Positions 43,390 to 53,713 are shown, counted from the first letter of the stretch. The stretch: 64,000 nucleotides of DNA from Pedobacter glucosidilyticus DSM 23534 (GCF_000425145.1 NZ_AULF01000006.1:1-64000), one strand, 5' to 3'. Numbers and translations: made by a program. Notes: a model not told the origin generated them from the sequence alone.

Positions 43390-45474
43390 TTATATTTCAG
43401 ATGATTCTGATTTAAGTGGTTCTGTACTATCGCCAACAGGTTCTGGATGTATATTTTCTGCAATTACACCTTGCTCTCCACCCTCTTTACCATTCACAAA
43501 TTCATCGTAGGTGGTTCTGTGGTCAAATGGTCTTTTACCTAAAATTTCTTCTAAATCACTTTGGAACAAGATTTCTTTCTCCAAAAGCTTTTGAGCTAAT
43601 AACTCTAAACCTTCTCTTTTTTCGGTAAGTAATTCTTTAGTTCTGTTATAAATACCTTCTATCAATAACCTAACTTCAATATCAATCAATTCAGCAGTTT
43701 TATCAGAATAAGGCTTGCTAAAATTGTACTCGTTATTAGGGTCGTGGAAAGAAACATTGCCTACTTTAGGGTTCATACCATAAATGGTAACCATTGCGTA
43801 AGCAAGTTTAGTGATACGCTCTAAGTCATTTTGTGCGCCTGTAGAGATTTTACCAAAGATGATATCTTCTGCAACACGACCACCCATTGTCATACATAAA
43901 CCATCAGAAAGTTGCTCTGTAGTATACAAAAATTGTTCTTTTGGTAAGTATTGTGCATAACCTAAAGCAGCTACTCCGCGTGGCACAATAGAAACTTTAA
44001 CCAATGGATCTGCATGTTCTAAAAACCAACCTGCAATAGCATGACCAGCCTCGTGATAAGCAACAATTTTCTTTTCTTCTGGAGATATGATTTTATTTTT
44101 TTTCTCTAAACCACCAATTACACGGTCAATAGCATCCTGAAAATCTTGCATATCAATAGCTTCTTTGTTTCTTCTAGCTGCAATAAGAGCAGCTTCATTA
44201 CAAACATTTGCTATTTCTGCACCAGCAAAACCTGGGGTTTGTGCCGATAATTTTTTAGGATCTATCTCTTTAGCAAGTTTTAAGGGTTGCAAATGCACTT
44301 TAAAAATTTGCTCTCTACCTACTAAATCTGGCTTATCAATAGAAATTTGTCTATCAAAACGACCTGGACGTAATAAAGCGCTATCCAATACATCTGGTCT
44401 GTTGGTTGCCGCCATAATGATGATACCAGAATCGGTACCGAAACCATCCATTTCAACCAATAACTGGTTTAAGGTATTTTCACGCTCATCATTACCGCCT
44501 ACCATACTATTTTTACCTCTTGCCCTACCTATAGCATCAATCTCATCAATAAAAATAATACAAGGTGCTTTTTCTTTAGCTTGCTTAAATAAATCTCTTA
44601 CTCTTGATGCACCAACCCCAACAAACATCTCCACAAAATCTGAACCCGATAGAGAGAAGAAAGGAACCTGCGCTTCACCTGCAACAGCCTTAGCCAACAA
44701 AGTTTTACCTGTACCGGGCGAGCCAACTAATAAAGCTCCTTTAGGAATTTTACCACCCAAATTGGTGTATTTTTTAGGATTTTTGAGGAAATCTACAATT
44801 TCCATTACCTCTTGTTTAGCTTCTTCTAAACCAGCAACATCATTAAAAGTAACGGTTACTTGAGATTCTTTATCAAAAAGTGTAGCTTTTGATTTGCCAA
44901 TATTAAAGATTTGACCACCAGCTCCGCCTCCGGCACCACCACCCATTCTTCTCATGATAAATATCCACAGTAAAGCAAAAAGGATAATTGGGAATATCAC
45001 ACTCCAAAACCATCCAGAGATTGGGTTACTTCTGGTTTCTGGAAGAACATTTACTCGCTGCCCCTCTGGAACACCTTCTTGCGAAGCTTGCAAACGCTTC
45101 TCTAAAGCTTCAAAAGAACCATCTTTAAAATAATATTGCGGACTGGTTCCTGTTACAGAAAAATTAGAGTTATCTCTAACATCTTTAAACTTATCCTTTT
45201 TTAAACTATCTTTTTTAATATAAACTTCAGCAATGTAAAGGTCTTCTTGTTTGTAACCTACCAATTTATCTACATCGCCGGTTCTTAGCATTTCTTGCTC
45301 AAATTTTTGGTAAGTAATTAACTTAGAATTATTACCACTCATGAAAAACTGAACTGCTAAAATGGCTAGTATAATCACACCGTAAATCCACATGATATTG
45401 AATTTTGGTGGCTTTGGAACTACACGTTTGCCGGGAACTTTTTTTATTGATTTTTTATTTTGATTTTCTTTCAT
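43390..45474 (-). CDS. ftsH: ATP-dependent zinc metalloprotease FtsH
   Basis: Membrane AAA+ protease of 694 residues. N-terminal anchor IMWIYGVIILAILAVQFFM, periplasmic segment, second helix IFPIILFALLWIFIMRRM, AAA+ domain with Walker A GSPGTGKTLLAKA, FIDEIDAIGRARG and second region of homology (ATNRPDVLDSALLRPGRFDR), then zinc protease HEAGH at residues 474-478. The acidic 40-residue C-terminal tail is typical of Bacteroidota. Co-transcribed with rsfS (27-bp gap). Confidence 0.97.
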   Translation of the reverse strand: MKENQNKKSIKKVPGKRVVPKPPKFNIMWIYGVIILAILAVQFFMSGNNSKLITYQKFEQEMLRTGDVDKLVGYKQEDLYIAEVYIKKDSLKKDKFKDVRDNSNFSVTGTSPQYYFKDGSFEALEKRLQASQEGVPEGQRVNVLPETRSNPISGWFWSVIFPIILFALLWIFIMRRMGGGAGGGAGGQIFNIGKSKATLFDKESQVTVTFNDVAGLEEAKQEVMEIVDFLKNPKKYTNLGGKIPKGALLVGSPGTGKTLLAKAVAGEAQVPFFSLSGSDFVEMFVGVGASRVRDLFKQAKEKAPCIIFIDEIDAIGRARGKNSMVGGNDERENTLNQLLVEMDGFGTDSGIIIMAATNRPDVLDSALLRPGRFDRQISIDKPDLVGREQIFKVHLQPLKLAKEIDPKKLSAQTPGFAGAEIANVCNEAALIAARRNKEAIDMQDFQDAIDRVIGGLEKKNKIISPEEKKIVAYHEAGHAIAGWFLEHADPLVKVSIVPRGVAALGYAQYLPKEQFLYTTEQLSDGLCMTMGGRVAEDIIFGKISTGAQNDLERITKLAYAMVTIYGMNPKVGNVSFHDPNNEYNFSKPYSDKTAELIDIEVRLLIEGIYNRTKELLTEKREGLELLAQKLLEKEILFQSDLEEILGKRPFDHRTTYDEFVNGKEGGEQGVIAENIHPEPVGDSTEPLKSESSEI

Positions 45475-45501
45475 TTTCTTCTTGATAATACCTTTGTGGT
45501 T

Positions 45502-45876
45502 TTAGGCGCTTTGATAAAATTTAACTTCTGCGTCTCCCCATAAATCTTCTATACCGTAGAAAGCTCTTTTATCTGTTTTAAAGATGTGCACTACAACATC
45601 TGAATAGTCTAGAATTACCCACTCAGCATGTATTAAACCTTCTTTTCTTGAAGGCTCTTGCCCAGTTGCTTTGTAAACTTCTTCTTCTACACTATCTGCT
45701 ATAGCTCTTATTTGGGTAGATGATTCTGCATGACAAATCACAAAAAAATCTGCAACAGAACTATGAATATTTCTAAGATCTAACCGCACTATTTCATTCC
45801 CTTTTTTTTCCTGAATTCCGTGAACTACGAAAGCAGATATGTCTGTAGATGGGATTTCTATTTTATTTTTTACCAT
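45502..45876 (-). CDS. rsfS: Ribosomal silencing factor RsfS
   Basis: A 124-residue Iojap/RsfS protein that binds L14 and blocks 50S-30S joining in stationary phase. Signature pieces: VRLDLRNIHSSVADFFVICHAESSTQIRAIA and WVILDYSDVVVHIFKTDKRAFYGIEDLW in shorter stretches. Upstream partner of ftsH, divergent from birA, as in many Bacteroidota. Confidence 0.95.
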   Translation of the reverse strand: MVKNKIEIPSTDISAFVVHGIQEKKGNEIVRLDLRNIHSSVADFFVICHAESSTQIRAIADSVEEEVYKATGQEPSRKEGLIHAEWVILDYSDVVVHIFKTDKRAFYGIEDLWGDAEVKFYQSA

Positions 45877-45886
45877 TAAAAAATTT

Positions 45887-45894
45887 TAGTTTTG
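45887..45894 (+). promoter_or_regulatory. Promoter -7 element for birA
   Basis: TAGTTTTG fits TAnnTTTG, 18 bp upstream of the TTG start. No clear -33 element; it lies in the short 36-bp divergent gap to rsfS. Confidence 0.4.
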
Positions 45895-45912
45895 GATTTT
45901 AATTAAAACATA

Positions 45913-46677
45913 TTGCAAAATAACACTTTTTCATCACTATTTGTTGGACAAAATATTGTAAAATTAAAGGAGATTGATTCTACAAACAATTACCTTAAAC
46001 AATTACTTTCAAATTGCGAGCCACTTCAAGAAGGTACTGTTATTATGGCAGATGAACAATTTGCCGGAAGAGGACAAAGGGGCAATGTTTGGCTTAGTGA
46101 AGCTGGTAAAAACCTTACCATAAGTGTCCTTTTAAAACCGACTTTCCTAGCTGCATCAGAACAGTTTGAACTTAATAAAGTTATTTCTTTGGGTGTTACA
46201 GATTGTTTAACGAAATTACTAGGTGAAGATTGTAAAGTTAAATGGCCTAATGATATTTATGTTAGAAACAAAAAAATTGGTGGCATCCTGATAGAAAACA
46301 CCCTTAAAGGCACTTTTTTGAAAGAAAGTGTGGTGGGTATTGGTTTAAATGTTAACCAAAATACTTTTACTGATAGCCTTAAAGCCACCTCTGTTGCTAA
46401 TATTTTACAAAGGGAATATCATCTTAACCAGTTATTATCAGAACTTTGTTACTGCATAGAAGGCAGGTACTTACAACTTAAAACCAATAAAAAAGATTTA
46501 CTTTATGCTGATTATATGAACAAACTATTTAGGTTTAACCAGTTGGCAGATTTTATCATTAATCATGAAAAAGTGTCTGCCAGAATTATTGATGTTAACC
46601 CCAATGGCAAACTTGTCGTAAGTATAGCTGGAGATATACAAGCATTCGATTTTAAAGAAATTGCTTTTGTAATTTAA
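45913..46677 (+). CDS. birA: Biotin--[acetyl-CoA-carboxylase] ligase
   Basis: A 254-residue biotin protein ligase without the N-terminal DNA-binding domain, so it does not repress biotin genes. Motifs: EIDSTNNYLKQL, the adenylate loop FAGRGQRGNVWLSEAG, and KWPNDIYVRNKKIGGILIE. It starts with TTG; the first in-frame ATG is far inside the domain. The dsbD gene starts 7 bp downstream. Confidence 0.93.
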   Translation: MQNNTFSSLFVGQNIVKLKEIDSTNNYLKQLLSNCEPLQEGTVIMADEQFAGRGQRGNVWLSEAGKNLTISVLLKPTFLAASEQFELNKVISLGVTDCLTKLLGEDCKVKWPNDIYVRNKKIGGILIENTLKGTFLKESVVGIGLNVNQNTFTDSLKATSVANILQREYHLNQLLSELCYCIEGRYLQLKTNKKDLLYADYMNKLFRFNQLADFIINHEKVSARIIDVNPNGKLVVSIAGDIQAFDFKEIAFVI

Positions 46678-46684
46678 TATCACA

Positions 46685-48736
46685 ATGAAAAAAAATATTT
46701 TATTTACCCTCATCTTTTTCAGCTTAACTGTTACAAGCTGGGCTCAAATTTTAAAACCTGTAAGTTGGTCTTTTTCAACAGAGGCTATCAATGACAAAGA
46801 GGCTTATGTGGTTGCTACAGCTAAAATTGATAAAGGATGGCATGTTTATTCTTTAAATATTGAGGATGGTGGACCTATTGCCACATCATTAACGTTAAGC
46901 CCAAGCAAAAGCTATACGTTGGTGGGTAAAACCACAGAAGCACCAGAAGCAGAAAAGGCTTTTGACCCCAACTTTAACATGAACATTGCTTGGCATGAAA
47001 ACCGAGCTGTTTTTAAACAAAAAGTTAAACTTAACACCCAAGAAGCTATCATAAATGGTGTTTTAGAATTTATGGTTTGTAATGATAAACAATGTCTTCC
47101 GCCAGAGGAAATAGAATTTAAAGTTACAGCCTCATTAACATTTAAAGCAGTGGCTGTTACACCCGCAACTCCGGTTGTTGATAAAGCGACAGAAAGTCTA
47201 GATACGGCAAAAAATGAATCAATAGATAGCGCTGTTACTGATACTACTTCTAAACAAGTTTTTGTTAATGCAATTGATACAAAACCTTTAGCGCAAGAAG
47301 AGCAAAGCTTATGGGCAATCTTTTTAGCAGGTTTTATTGGGGGTTTCTTAGCGCTTATTATGCCTTGTATTTTCCCTATGTTACCTTTAACAGTGAGTTT
47401 TTTCACTAAAAAGGCAGGCAGCAGGGCAAAAGCAGTTACGCAAGCTGGCTTATATGGGCTATTTATTATTGTGATTTATGTAGCACTAGGCTTATTGGTT
47501 ACGATAATTTTCGGTTCTGATGCTTTAAATGAAATGGCCAGTAATGGTATTTTTAACTTTGTATTTTTCTTGATGCTGGTGATATTTGCTATCTCTTTCT
47601 TTGGTGCATTTGAGCTTACTTTACCATCAGCATGGGTAAACAAGGTTGATGAAAAATCAGATAAAGGAGGCTTAGCCGGATTATTTTTTATGGCATTTGC
47701 TTTGGCTTTAGTTTCTTTTTCTTGTACAGGCCCAATCATAGGAACTTTATTAGTACAAGCTGCCTCAATGGGAGAATTGATGGGCCCTGCCATAGGTATG
47801 TTTGGTTTCTCTCTTGCTTTAGCTATTCCATTTACACTTTTTGCAGCTTTTCCATCTTTACTTAAATCTTTACCAAAATCTGGTGGGTGGTTAAACAGCG
47901 TAAAAGTTGTTTTAGGTTTTATTGAGCTTGCTTTAGCTTTCAAATTTTTGTCAAATGTAGATCTAGCTTACCATTGGGATATCTTAGACCGCGAAGTTTT
48001 TTTAGTACTTTGGATTGTTATTTTTGCTTTATTAGGATTATATCTGTTAGGAAAAATCAAATTCTCGCATGATGCTGATTTACCCTTTGTAAGTGTCCCT
48101 CGTTTATTTTTAAGCATTATAGTATTTTCTTTTACCCTATACATGGTGCCTGGTTTATGGGGTGCGCCACTAAAAGCCATTAGTGCTTGGTTGCCTCCGC
48201 AAACCACTCAAGATTTTGACCTTTACACAAATAGCTTATCTTCGCCTTCTGAAAAAAGTAATGTAGCTAAAAAATACGCTGGTTTATTTGAAGCACCGCA
48301 TAACTTAGATGCCTTTTTTGATTATGAAGAAGGTATGGATTATGCAAAAAGTGTAAATAAACCAGTTCTTATAGATTTTACAGGACATAGCTGTGTAAAT
48401 TGCCGTAAAATGGAAGCAAGTGTTTGGAGCGACCCAGAGGTATTGAATATCCTGAAAAAGGATTATGTTTTAATTTCACTTTACGTGGATGATAAAACTG
48501 CTTTACCAGAAACAGAACAATACACTTCTACTTTTTCTGGCAAAAAGGTTAAAACTTTAGGTAATAAATGGAGCGATTTTCAAGCTTCTAAATTTAAAGT
48601 AAACTCGCAACCTTATTATGTTATTGTAAATGATAAAGAAGAGCTACTTACCAAACCAGAGGCTTTTAACTTAGATATCAGTAATTATATCAGATTTCTT
48701 AATGAAGGGAAATCTAACTATCAAAACAAAAAATAA
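46685..48736 (+). CDS. dsbD: Thiol:disulfide interchange protein DsbD-type
   Basis: Moves electrons from cytoplasmic thioredoxin to the periplasm. 683 residues: signal peptide, an N-terminal DsbD-alpha-like domain (VCNDKQCLPPEEIEF carries the C-x4-C type pair), eight-helix membrane core (LIMPCIFPMLPLTVSFF and VSFSCTGPIIGTLL hold the two core cysteines), and a C-terminal thioredoxin domain with active site GHSCVNCRKME (Cys570, Cys573). The stop is immediately followed by the pfkA ATG. Confidence 0.93.
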   Translation: MKKNILFTLIFFSLTVTSWAQILKPVSWSFSTEAINDKEAYVVATAKIDKGWHVYSLNIEDGGPIATSLTLSPSKSYTLVGKTTEAPEAEKAFDPNFNMNIAWHENRAVFKQKVKLNTQEAIINGVLEFMVCNDKQCLPPEEIEFKVTASLTFKAVAVTPATPVVDKATESLDTAKNESIDSAVTDTTSKQVFVNAIDTKPLAQEEQSLWAIFLAGFIGGFLALIMPCIFPMLPLTVSFFTKKAGSRAKAVTQAGLYGLFIIVIYVALGLLVTIIFGSDALNEMASNGIFNFVFFLMLVIFAISFFGAFELTLPSAWVNKVDEKSDKGGLAGLFFMAFALALVSFSCTGPIIGTLLVQAASMGELMGPAIGMFGFSLALAIPFTLFAAFPSLLKSLPKSGGWLNSVKVVLGFIELALAFKFLSNVDLAYHWDILDREVFLVLWIVIFALLGLYLLGKIKFSHDADLPFVSVPRLFLSIIVFSFTLYMVPGLWGAPLKAISAWLPPQTTQDFDLYTNSLSSPSEKSNVAKKYAGLFEAPHNLDAFFDYEEGMDYAKSVNKPVLIDFTGHSCVNCRKMEASVWSDPEVLNILKKDYVLISLYVDDKTALPETEQYTSTFSGKKVKTLGNKWSDFQASKFKVNSQPYYVIVNDKEELLTKPEAFNLDISNYIRFLNEGKSNYQNKK

Positions 48737-49717
48737 ATGACAAGTACCATAAAAAAGATAGGCGTTTTTACATCAGGAGGTGATTCACCAGGTATGAATG
48801 CAGCCATAAGAGCTGTAGTACGTACTGCTTTATTTTATAATATAGAAGTTGTTGGTATCAGAAGAGGTTATGAGGGGATGATCAATGCTGAGTTTCAGGA
48901 TATGGATCGTAAATCTGTTGCTAATATTATCCAACGTGGTGGAACTATTTTAAAAACAGCCAGAAGTAAGGCTTTTTTAACTCCAGACGGTAGACAAATT
49001 GCTTACAACAACCTTAAAAAAATAAATGTTGACGCTTTGATTGCCATTGGCGGAGATGGTACTTTTACAGGTGCTAAAGTATTTGGCGAGGAGTTTGACA
49101 TGCCAATTTTAGGCTTACCAGGCACAATAGATAATGACTTATTTGGCACAGATTTCACTATAGGTTATGATACGGCTATTAATACTGTTATAAATGCGGT
49201 AGATAAAATTAGAGATACAGCAGAATCTCATGACCGTTTATTTATTGTAGAAGTAATGGGCCGCGATTGTGGTTTAATTGCTTTAAGAAGTGGTATAGGC
49301 GTAGGTGCAGAATCTATTTTAATACCCGAAACCAAAACAGATATCAATGCGATTATCCATAGGTTAGAGATTAGTAGAAAAGACAAATCTTCTAAAATTA
49401 TTATGGTTGCCGAAGGTGATGATGCTGGTGGCGCTTTTGAAGTAGCAGAAATTATTAAAGCTCGTTTCCCTAACTACGATACTAAAGTTTCTATTCTTGG
49501 ACACATACAACGTGGCGGAACACCAACTTGTATGGATAGAGTTTTAGCAAGCCGTGTTGGTGTTGCTGCTGTGGAAGGATTATTAAAAGGAGAAAAAGCT
49601 CAAATGGTTGGTTTAATAAACGGTAAAATAGCTTTTACACCCTTTGACCATGCTATTAAACACAACGTTGAAGTAAATGAGCATTTATTAAAAATTGTAG
49701 AGGTACTTTCTTTATAA
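48737..49717 (+). CDS. pfkA: ATP-dependent 6-phosphofructokinase
   Basis: Phosphorylates fructose-6-phosphate in glycolysis. 326 residues, normal bacterial length, with TSGGDSPGMNAAIRAVVRTA, ATP site GGDGTFTGA, catalytic PGTIDNDL, VEVMGRDCGLIAL and LGHIQRGGTPTCMDRV. Its start abuts the dsbD stop without a gap (TAA ATG), so it is the distal gene of birA-dsbD-pfkA. Confidence 0.96.
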   Translation: MTSTIKKIGVFTSGGDSPGMNAAIRAVVRTALFYNIEVVGIRRGYEGMINAEFQDMDRKSVANIIQRGGTILKTARSKAFLTPDGRQIAYNNLKKINVDALIAIGGDGTFTGAKVFGEEFDMPILGLPGTIDNDLFGTDFTIGYDTAINTVINAVDKIRDTAESHDRLFIVEVMGRDCGLIALRSGIGVGAESILIPETKTDINAIIHRLEISRKDKSSKIIMVAEGDDAGGAFEVAEIIKARFPNYDTKVSILGHIQRGGTPTCMDRVLASRVGVAAVEGLLKGEKAQMVGLINGKIAFTPFDHAIKHNVEVNEHLLKIVEVLSL

Positions 49718-49736
49718 ATCAAAAATAGAAATCATA

Positions 49737-49774
49737 AAAAAGCCGTAAGAAAATAATACATCTTACGGCTTTTT
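49737..49774. terminator. Bidirectional terminator after pfkA
   Basis: Perfect 14-bp stem AAAAAGCCGTAAGA / TCTTACGGCTTTTT with a 10-base loop, between convergent pfkA and the SMR gene. Confidence 0.95.
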
Positions 49775-49793
49775 ACGTTTTTAAATCTGCTAT

Positions 49794-50120
49794 TTAACTT
49801 GATACAAACTTTAATCCTATAATAGAACCTATAAGAGTGATGATAAAAAATATCCTCCAAAAAGTAGCTGGCTCTTTAAATATAAATATCCCAACTAGTA
49901 CCGTTCCTACAGCACCAACACCTGTCCAAACGGCATAAGCAGTGCCAATGGGTAAAGTTTTGGTTGCTAAATACAATAAGTACATGCTGATGGATAAACA
50001 GATAAAAAATCCAGCTATCCACCATAAAGCAACATTCCCTGATGTTTCTTTCGCTTTTCCTAAACAAGATGCGAAACCAACTTCAAATAAACCTGCAATA
50101 ACCAATATAAGCCAATTCAT
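49794..50120 (-). CDS. SMR-family efflux transporter (Gdx/SugE-like)
   Basis: A 108-residue four-helix proton antiporter. The essential Glu is in LVIAGLFEVGFASCLGKA (residue 13), and LPIGTAYAVWTGVGAVGTVLVG matches the SugE/Gdx subgroup, whose members export guanidinium or quaternary ammonium. There is no room for a guanidine riboswitch: the upstream S41 protease gene ends 2 bp before this start, indicating co-transcription. Confidence 0.88.
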   Translation of the reverse strand: MNWLILVIAGLFEVGFASCLGKAKETSGNVALWWIAGFFICLSISMYLLYLATKTLPIGTAYAVWTGVGAVGTVLVGIFIFKEPATFWRIFFIITLIGSIIGLKFVSS

Positions 50121-50122
50121 GC

Positions 50123-52189
50123 TTATTTTACTTTAGCTACTTTATTAAAGCCTATAAAATCGGTAAGAATTTGTAAAGCCTCTTGTTGCATAAAGTCAAA
50201 TGCTTCTTCTTTTGCAGGTTTAGATTCGCCTTTCTTTAAAGCTGGCAACCCTCTGCTAACTCTTCTGGCGTTTTCTTGTGCAAAATTCTTTTGCTCTAAA
50301 TCTTCACGTTGCTTTTTAAGTGCTTCTTCATTTAAAGGAACGGAGTTTTCTTTATCTCTTCTTTTAAATTCTTCAATATCTTCTAACAAAAACTTAAATT
50401 CCTGACTGGTTTTCATTCTTTGCTGATGCATTACTTTTAGCGAGCTAATATCTTTACTTAAATCTTTAATTTTCACATAATTGCTACTCTTAATCTCATC
50501 CCAAGGTAAAGCAGCAGGTTCTGCACTTTCACCATACTTATCAGCTGGAAAAATTGCAGGAAACTCGATATCTGGCGTTACACCTTTATGCTGAGTTGAA
50601 CTACCACTAACTCGATAGAATTTACCCGTTGTGAGGTTAATTTGTCCACCTTTCTCGCCCAAATTAGGGTTCACCCTTCTCATATCAATAGCAGATTGTA
50701 CAGTACCTTTACCATAAGTTGTATTTCCTATCACAATACCGCGACCATAATCTTGTATAGCACCAGCAAATATTTCTGATGCTGATGCGCTAAATCTATC
50801 TACCATAACAGCTAGCGGACCATCCCAAGCCACACTCGGGTTATCATCGCTATCTACTTCTATTTTATTTCTCAAATCTCTAACCTGTACTACCGGACCA
50901 GTTGTGATAAATAATCCCGTTAAATCTATAGCTTCTACCAAAGAGCCCCCTCCATTTGTTCTTAAATCTACTACCACAGCATCAACATTTTGTTGTTTTA
51001 AGGTATCTAAAAGCAATTTTACATCTCTTGTGGTTGATTTATAATTAGGATCTCCGGCTTGCATAGCTTTCCAATCTGCATAAAAAGCTGGAATTTCTAT
51101 GATACCATATTTATAAGTTTTACCATCTCTGATAACCGTTTTTATTGATTTTTTTGCAGACTGGTCTTCCAATATAATTTTCTCACGAACCATTTCTACA
51201 ATTTTTGGTTTGGCAGACATGTCTTGCTCTTTGGATAAGATTTTCAGCCTTACAACAGTACCCTTTTTACCTCTAATTAATGCAATGGCATTGTCCAATC
51301 TCCAACCAATCACATCTACAAACTCTTCATTCCCTTGGGCTACGCCAATAATTTTGTCATCAATTTTTAATTGCTTGCTTTTATCCGCAGGTCCTCCGGT
51401 AACAATACTTTTTATGGTAACAAATTCGTTTTCAGAGGTAAGAGTAGCTCCTATCCCTTCCAATGATCTAGACATATCAATATTAAAATTAGCAGCATTT
51501 GCTGGATTAAAATAGCTGGTATGTGGATCTATAGACTCGGTAAAAGCCGTCATAATTACCTGAAAAGCATCCTGATTATTAATTTTTGAAGATTGTGTAA
51601 TTAAGTTTTCATAACGCTTTTTCAAGGATGATTTAATAGCTGTATCTGCTTTTTGAGTAAGTTTCAGATTCAAATAATCATACTTTACTTTTTTTGTCCA
51701 ATTGGCGTCGCTTTCTGCGATATCTTTAAACCAAGGCAACTTTTCGCGACTAAAGATGTAGTCTTCTTTTTTAGTAAAATCAAAACTGTTGTTTAGATTT
51801 TTGATTGAGAAATTCATCCTTTCATTATATCTTTTCTGATATACATTAAACATGTAAAAGGGTGCTGTTAAGTCGCCAGCTTTTAAATCATCATCAAAAG
51901 TGGATTTAAACTGAGCGAACTCTGCAATATCAGCAGCTAAAAAATAATTACGATTAGGGTCTAAACTCTGTAAGTAGTTATCATAAATAACACCACCCAA
52001 AGAATCATTTAAGCTTAACTTTTTATAATTGAAACTGGTAACCAGCTCGGCAATTTCTTTAGTAATTAAAGCTTGTTGCTCATCAGGTTTTAGGTTATTA
52101 GAACCCGGAACATCTTTTATAATTCTAGGTGTTGCGGTACAAGCTATGGTAGCCGCTATTAAAATCCCTGAAAAAATTCTTCTTAACAT
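50123..52189 (-). CDS. Tsp/Prc-type carboxy-terminal processing protease
   Basis: A 688-residue S41 protease of the long Prc type: N-terminal signal/lipoprotein-like segment (LRRIFSGILIAATIAC), helical domain (LDPNRNYFLAADIAEF), PDZ (SLEGIGATLTSENEFVTIKS), catalytic core VDLRTNGGGSLVEAI, Ser in RFSASASEIFAGA, Lys in TTYGKGTVQ, and a C-terminal DUF3340-like region. The frame extends further upstream; ATG 52189 was chosen since MLRR begins the signal segment (ATG 52228 possible). Followed directly by the SMR gene. Confidence 0.92.
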   Translation of the reverse strand: MLRRIFSGILIAATIACTATPRIIKDVPGSNNLKPDEQQALITKEIAELVTSFNYKKLSLNDSLGGVIYDNYLQSLDPNRNYFLAADIAEFAQFKSTFDDDLKAGDLTAPFYMFNVYQKRYNERMNFSIKNLNNSFDFTKKEDYIFSREKLPWFKDIAESDANWTKKVKYDYLNLKLTQKADTAIKSSLKKRYENLITQSSKINNQDAFQVIMTAFTESIDPHTSYFNPANAANFNIDMSRSLEGIGATLTSENEFVTIKSIVTGGPADKSKQLKIDDKIIGVAQGNEEFVDVIGWRLDNAIALIRGKKGTVVRLKILSKEQDMSAKPKIVEMVREKIILEDQSAKKSIKTVIRDGKTYKYGIIEIPAFYADWKAMQAGDPNYKSTTRDVKLLLDTLKQQNVDAVVVDLRTNGGGSLVEAIDLTGLFITTGPVVQVRDLRNKIEVDSDDNPSVAWDGPLAVMVDRFSASASEIFAGAIQDYGRGIVIGNTTYGKGTVQSAIDMRRVNPNLGEKGGQINLTTGKFYRVSGSSTQHKGVTPDIEFPAIFPADKYGESAEPAALPWDEIKSSNYVKIKDLSKDISSLKVMHQQRMKTSQEFKFLLEDIEEFKRRDKENSVPLNEEALKKQREDLEQKNFAQENARRVSRGLPALKKGESKPAKEEAFDFMQQEALQILTDFIGFNKVAKVK

Positions 52190-52396
52190 ATCTTTTATCT
52201 TTTCAAATCCCGTAAGAGAAGTATTCATTACAACGTATTTTTTTGCAAAATAATGCTTTAAAGCTAAACAAAAAACATAGAATACAAAGCTTACAATAAA
52301 AGGAAAAACCAAATACAAATACTATAATTTTTAGCTTAAAACTGGGTTAATATGCTATCTTGTACGATATTTGTTACTTATCAAAAAAATAAAAAA

Positions 52397-53674
52397 TTGG
52401 CTATAACAGACCCTTTAGCAGAGCGGATGCGCCCAACATCATTAGACAATTATACCGGACAGCAACATTTGGTTGGCCAAGGAGCTGTTTTGCGTAAGGC
52501 TTTGGAGAATGGGAATATACCAAGTATGATATTTTGGGGCCCTCCAGGGGTGGGAAAAACTACCTTAGCTTATATTATTTCTAAAAGTTTAGATAGGCCT
52601 TTTTTCTCTTTAAGTGCTATTAATTCGGGCGTTAAAGATGTTAGAGATGTGATAGAAAAAGCTGCTCAATACAAAAAAGGAGGCATTGTACCGGTTTTGT
52701 TCATTGATGAGATTCATAGGTTTTCAAAATCTCAGCAAGATTCTTTGTTAGGGGCGGTAGAACGTGGCTTGGTTACTTTGGTGGGTGCTACAACAGAAAA
52801 CCCTTCTTTTGAGGTGATATCAGCTTTACTATCCAGATGCCAGGTTTATATTCTTAAAAATTTAACTGAGGATGATTTGCTTCAGCTCTTAAAAAGGGCA
52901 TTAGAAAACGACGAAATTTTAAAAACCAAACATGTTGATTTAAAAGAAACAGAAGCTTTATTTAGATTATCAGGAGGCGATGGAAGAAGACTACTTAACG
53001 TTTTTGAGTTAGTGATAAATGCGGCAGAAGATGATAAAATAAGTATCACCAATGAATTTGTATTAAAGCATGTACAACAAAACATGGCTTTATATGATAA
53101 AACTGGCGAACAACATTATGACATCATATCAGCCTTTATCAAGTCTATCCGCGGAAGCGACCCTAACGCAGCTGTTTATTGGCTTGCCCGTATGATTGAG
53201 GGTGGCGAAGACCCTTCTTTTATTGCCAGGAGGTTACTCATTCTAGCCTCAGAAGATATTGGTAATGCAAACCCTAATGCTTTATTATTGGCCAATAATT
53301 GTTTTCAAGCGGTAAATGTGATTGGTTGGCCCGAGTCTAGAATTATCCTCTCCCAAACGGTTACTTATTTGGCAAGTTCGGCCAAAAGCAATGCCTCTTA
53401 TGAAGCTATTGGTAAAGCACAACAATTGGTTAAACAAACTGGAGATTTACCAGTACCCTTACACCTTAGAAATGCCCCAACTAAACTGATGAAAAACATT
53501 GGCTATGGCGAAGATTATAAATACGCCCATGCTTATGAAGGCAATTTTGCCGACCAAGAGTTTTTCCCCGAGCAGTTAAGTGGTACTACGCTTTATGACC
53601 CTCAGAACAATCCTGCTGAAATCAAGATTAAAGAGCGCTTAAAAAGCTTATGGAATAAACGCTACAAGTATTAA
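52397..53674 (+). CDS. rarA: Replication-associated recombination protein A
   Basis: A 425-residue AAA+ protein (RarA/MgsA), clamp-loader-related, acting at stalled forks. Walker A WGPPGVGKTTLA, LFIDEIHRFSKSQQDSLLG, VGATTENPSFEV, and the MgsA C-terminus (GSDPNAAVYWLARMIEGGED). An ATG at 52352 gives 15 extra residues without family match and overlaps a near-consensus -7 element (GATATTTG, 52366-52373); TTG 52397 (MAITDPLAERMRP) fits the family start better. Confidence 0.93.
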   Translation: MAITDPLAERMRPTSLDNYTGQQHLVGQGAVLRKALENGNIPSMIFWGPPGVGKTTLAYIISKSLDRPFFSLSAINSGVKDVRDVIEKAAQYKKGGIVPVLFIDEIHRFSKSQQDSLLGAVERGLVTLVGATTENPSFEVISALLSRCQVYILKNLTEDDLLQLLKRALENDEILKTKHVDLKETEALFRLSGGDGRRLLNVFELVINAAEDDKISITNEFVLKHVQQNMALYDKTGEQHYDIISAFIKSIRGSDPNAAVYWLARMIEGGEDPSFIARRLLILASEDIGNANPNALLLANNCFQAVNVIGWPESRIILSQTVTYLASSAKSNASYEAIGKAQQLVKQTGDLPVPLHLRNAPTKLMKNIGYGEDYKYAHAYEGNFADQEFFPEQLSGTTLYDPQNNPAEIKIKERLKSLWNKRYKY

Positions 53675-53713
53675 AATTATTGATAATTTTGCAACCGCAA
53701 AACGGATTGAATA

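Noticed and set aside
44165-44863. A 232-codon open frame on the plus strand
   Set aside because: It lies fully inside ftsH on the other strand, and its sequence has no domain; ftsH motifs prove the minus frame is coding.
50121-50122. Guanidine riboswitch before the SMR gene
   Set aside because: Only 2 bp separate it from the upstream protease gene, so there is no room for one.
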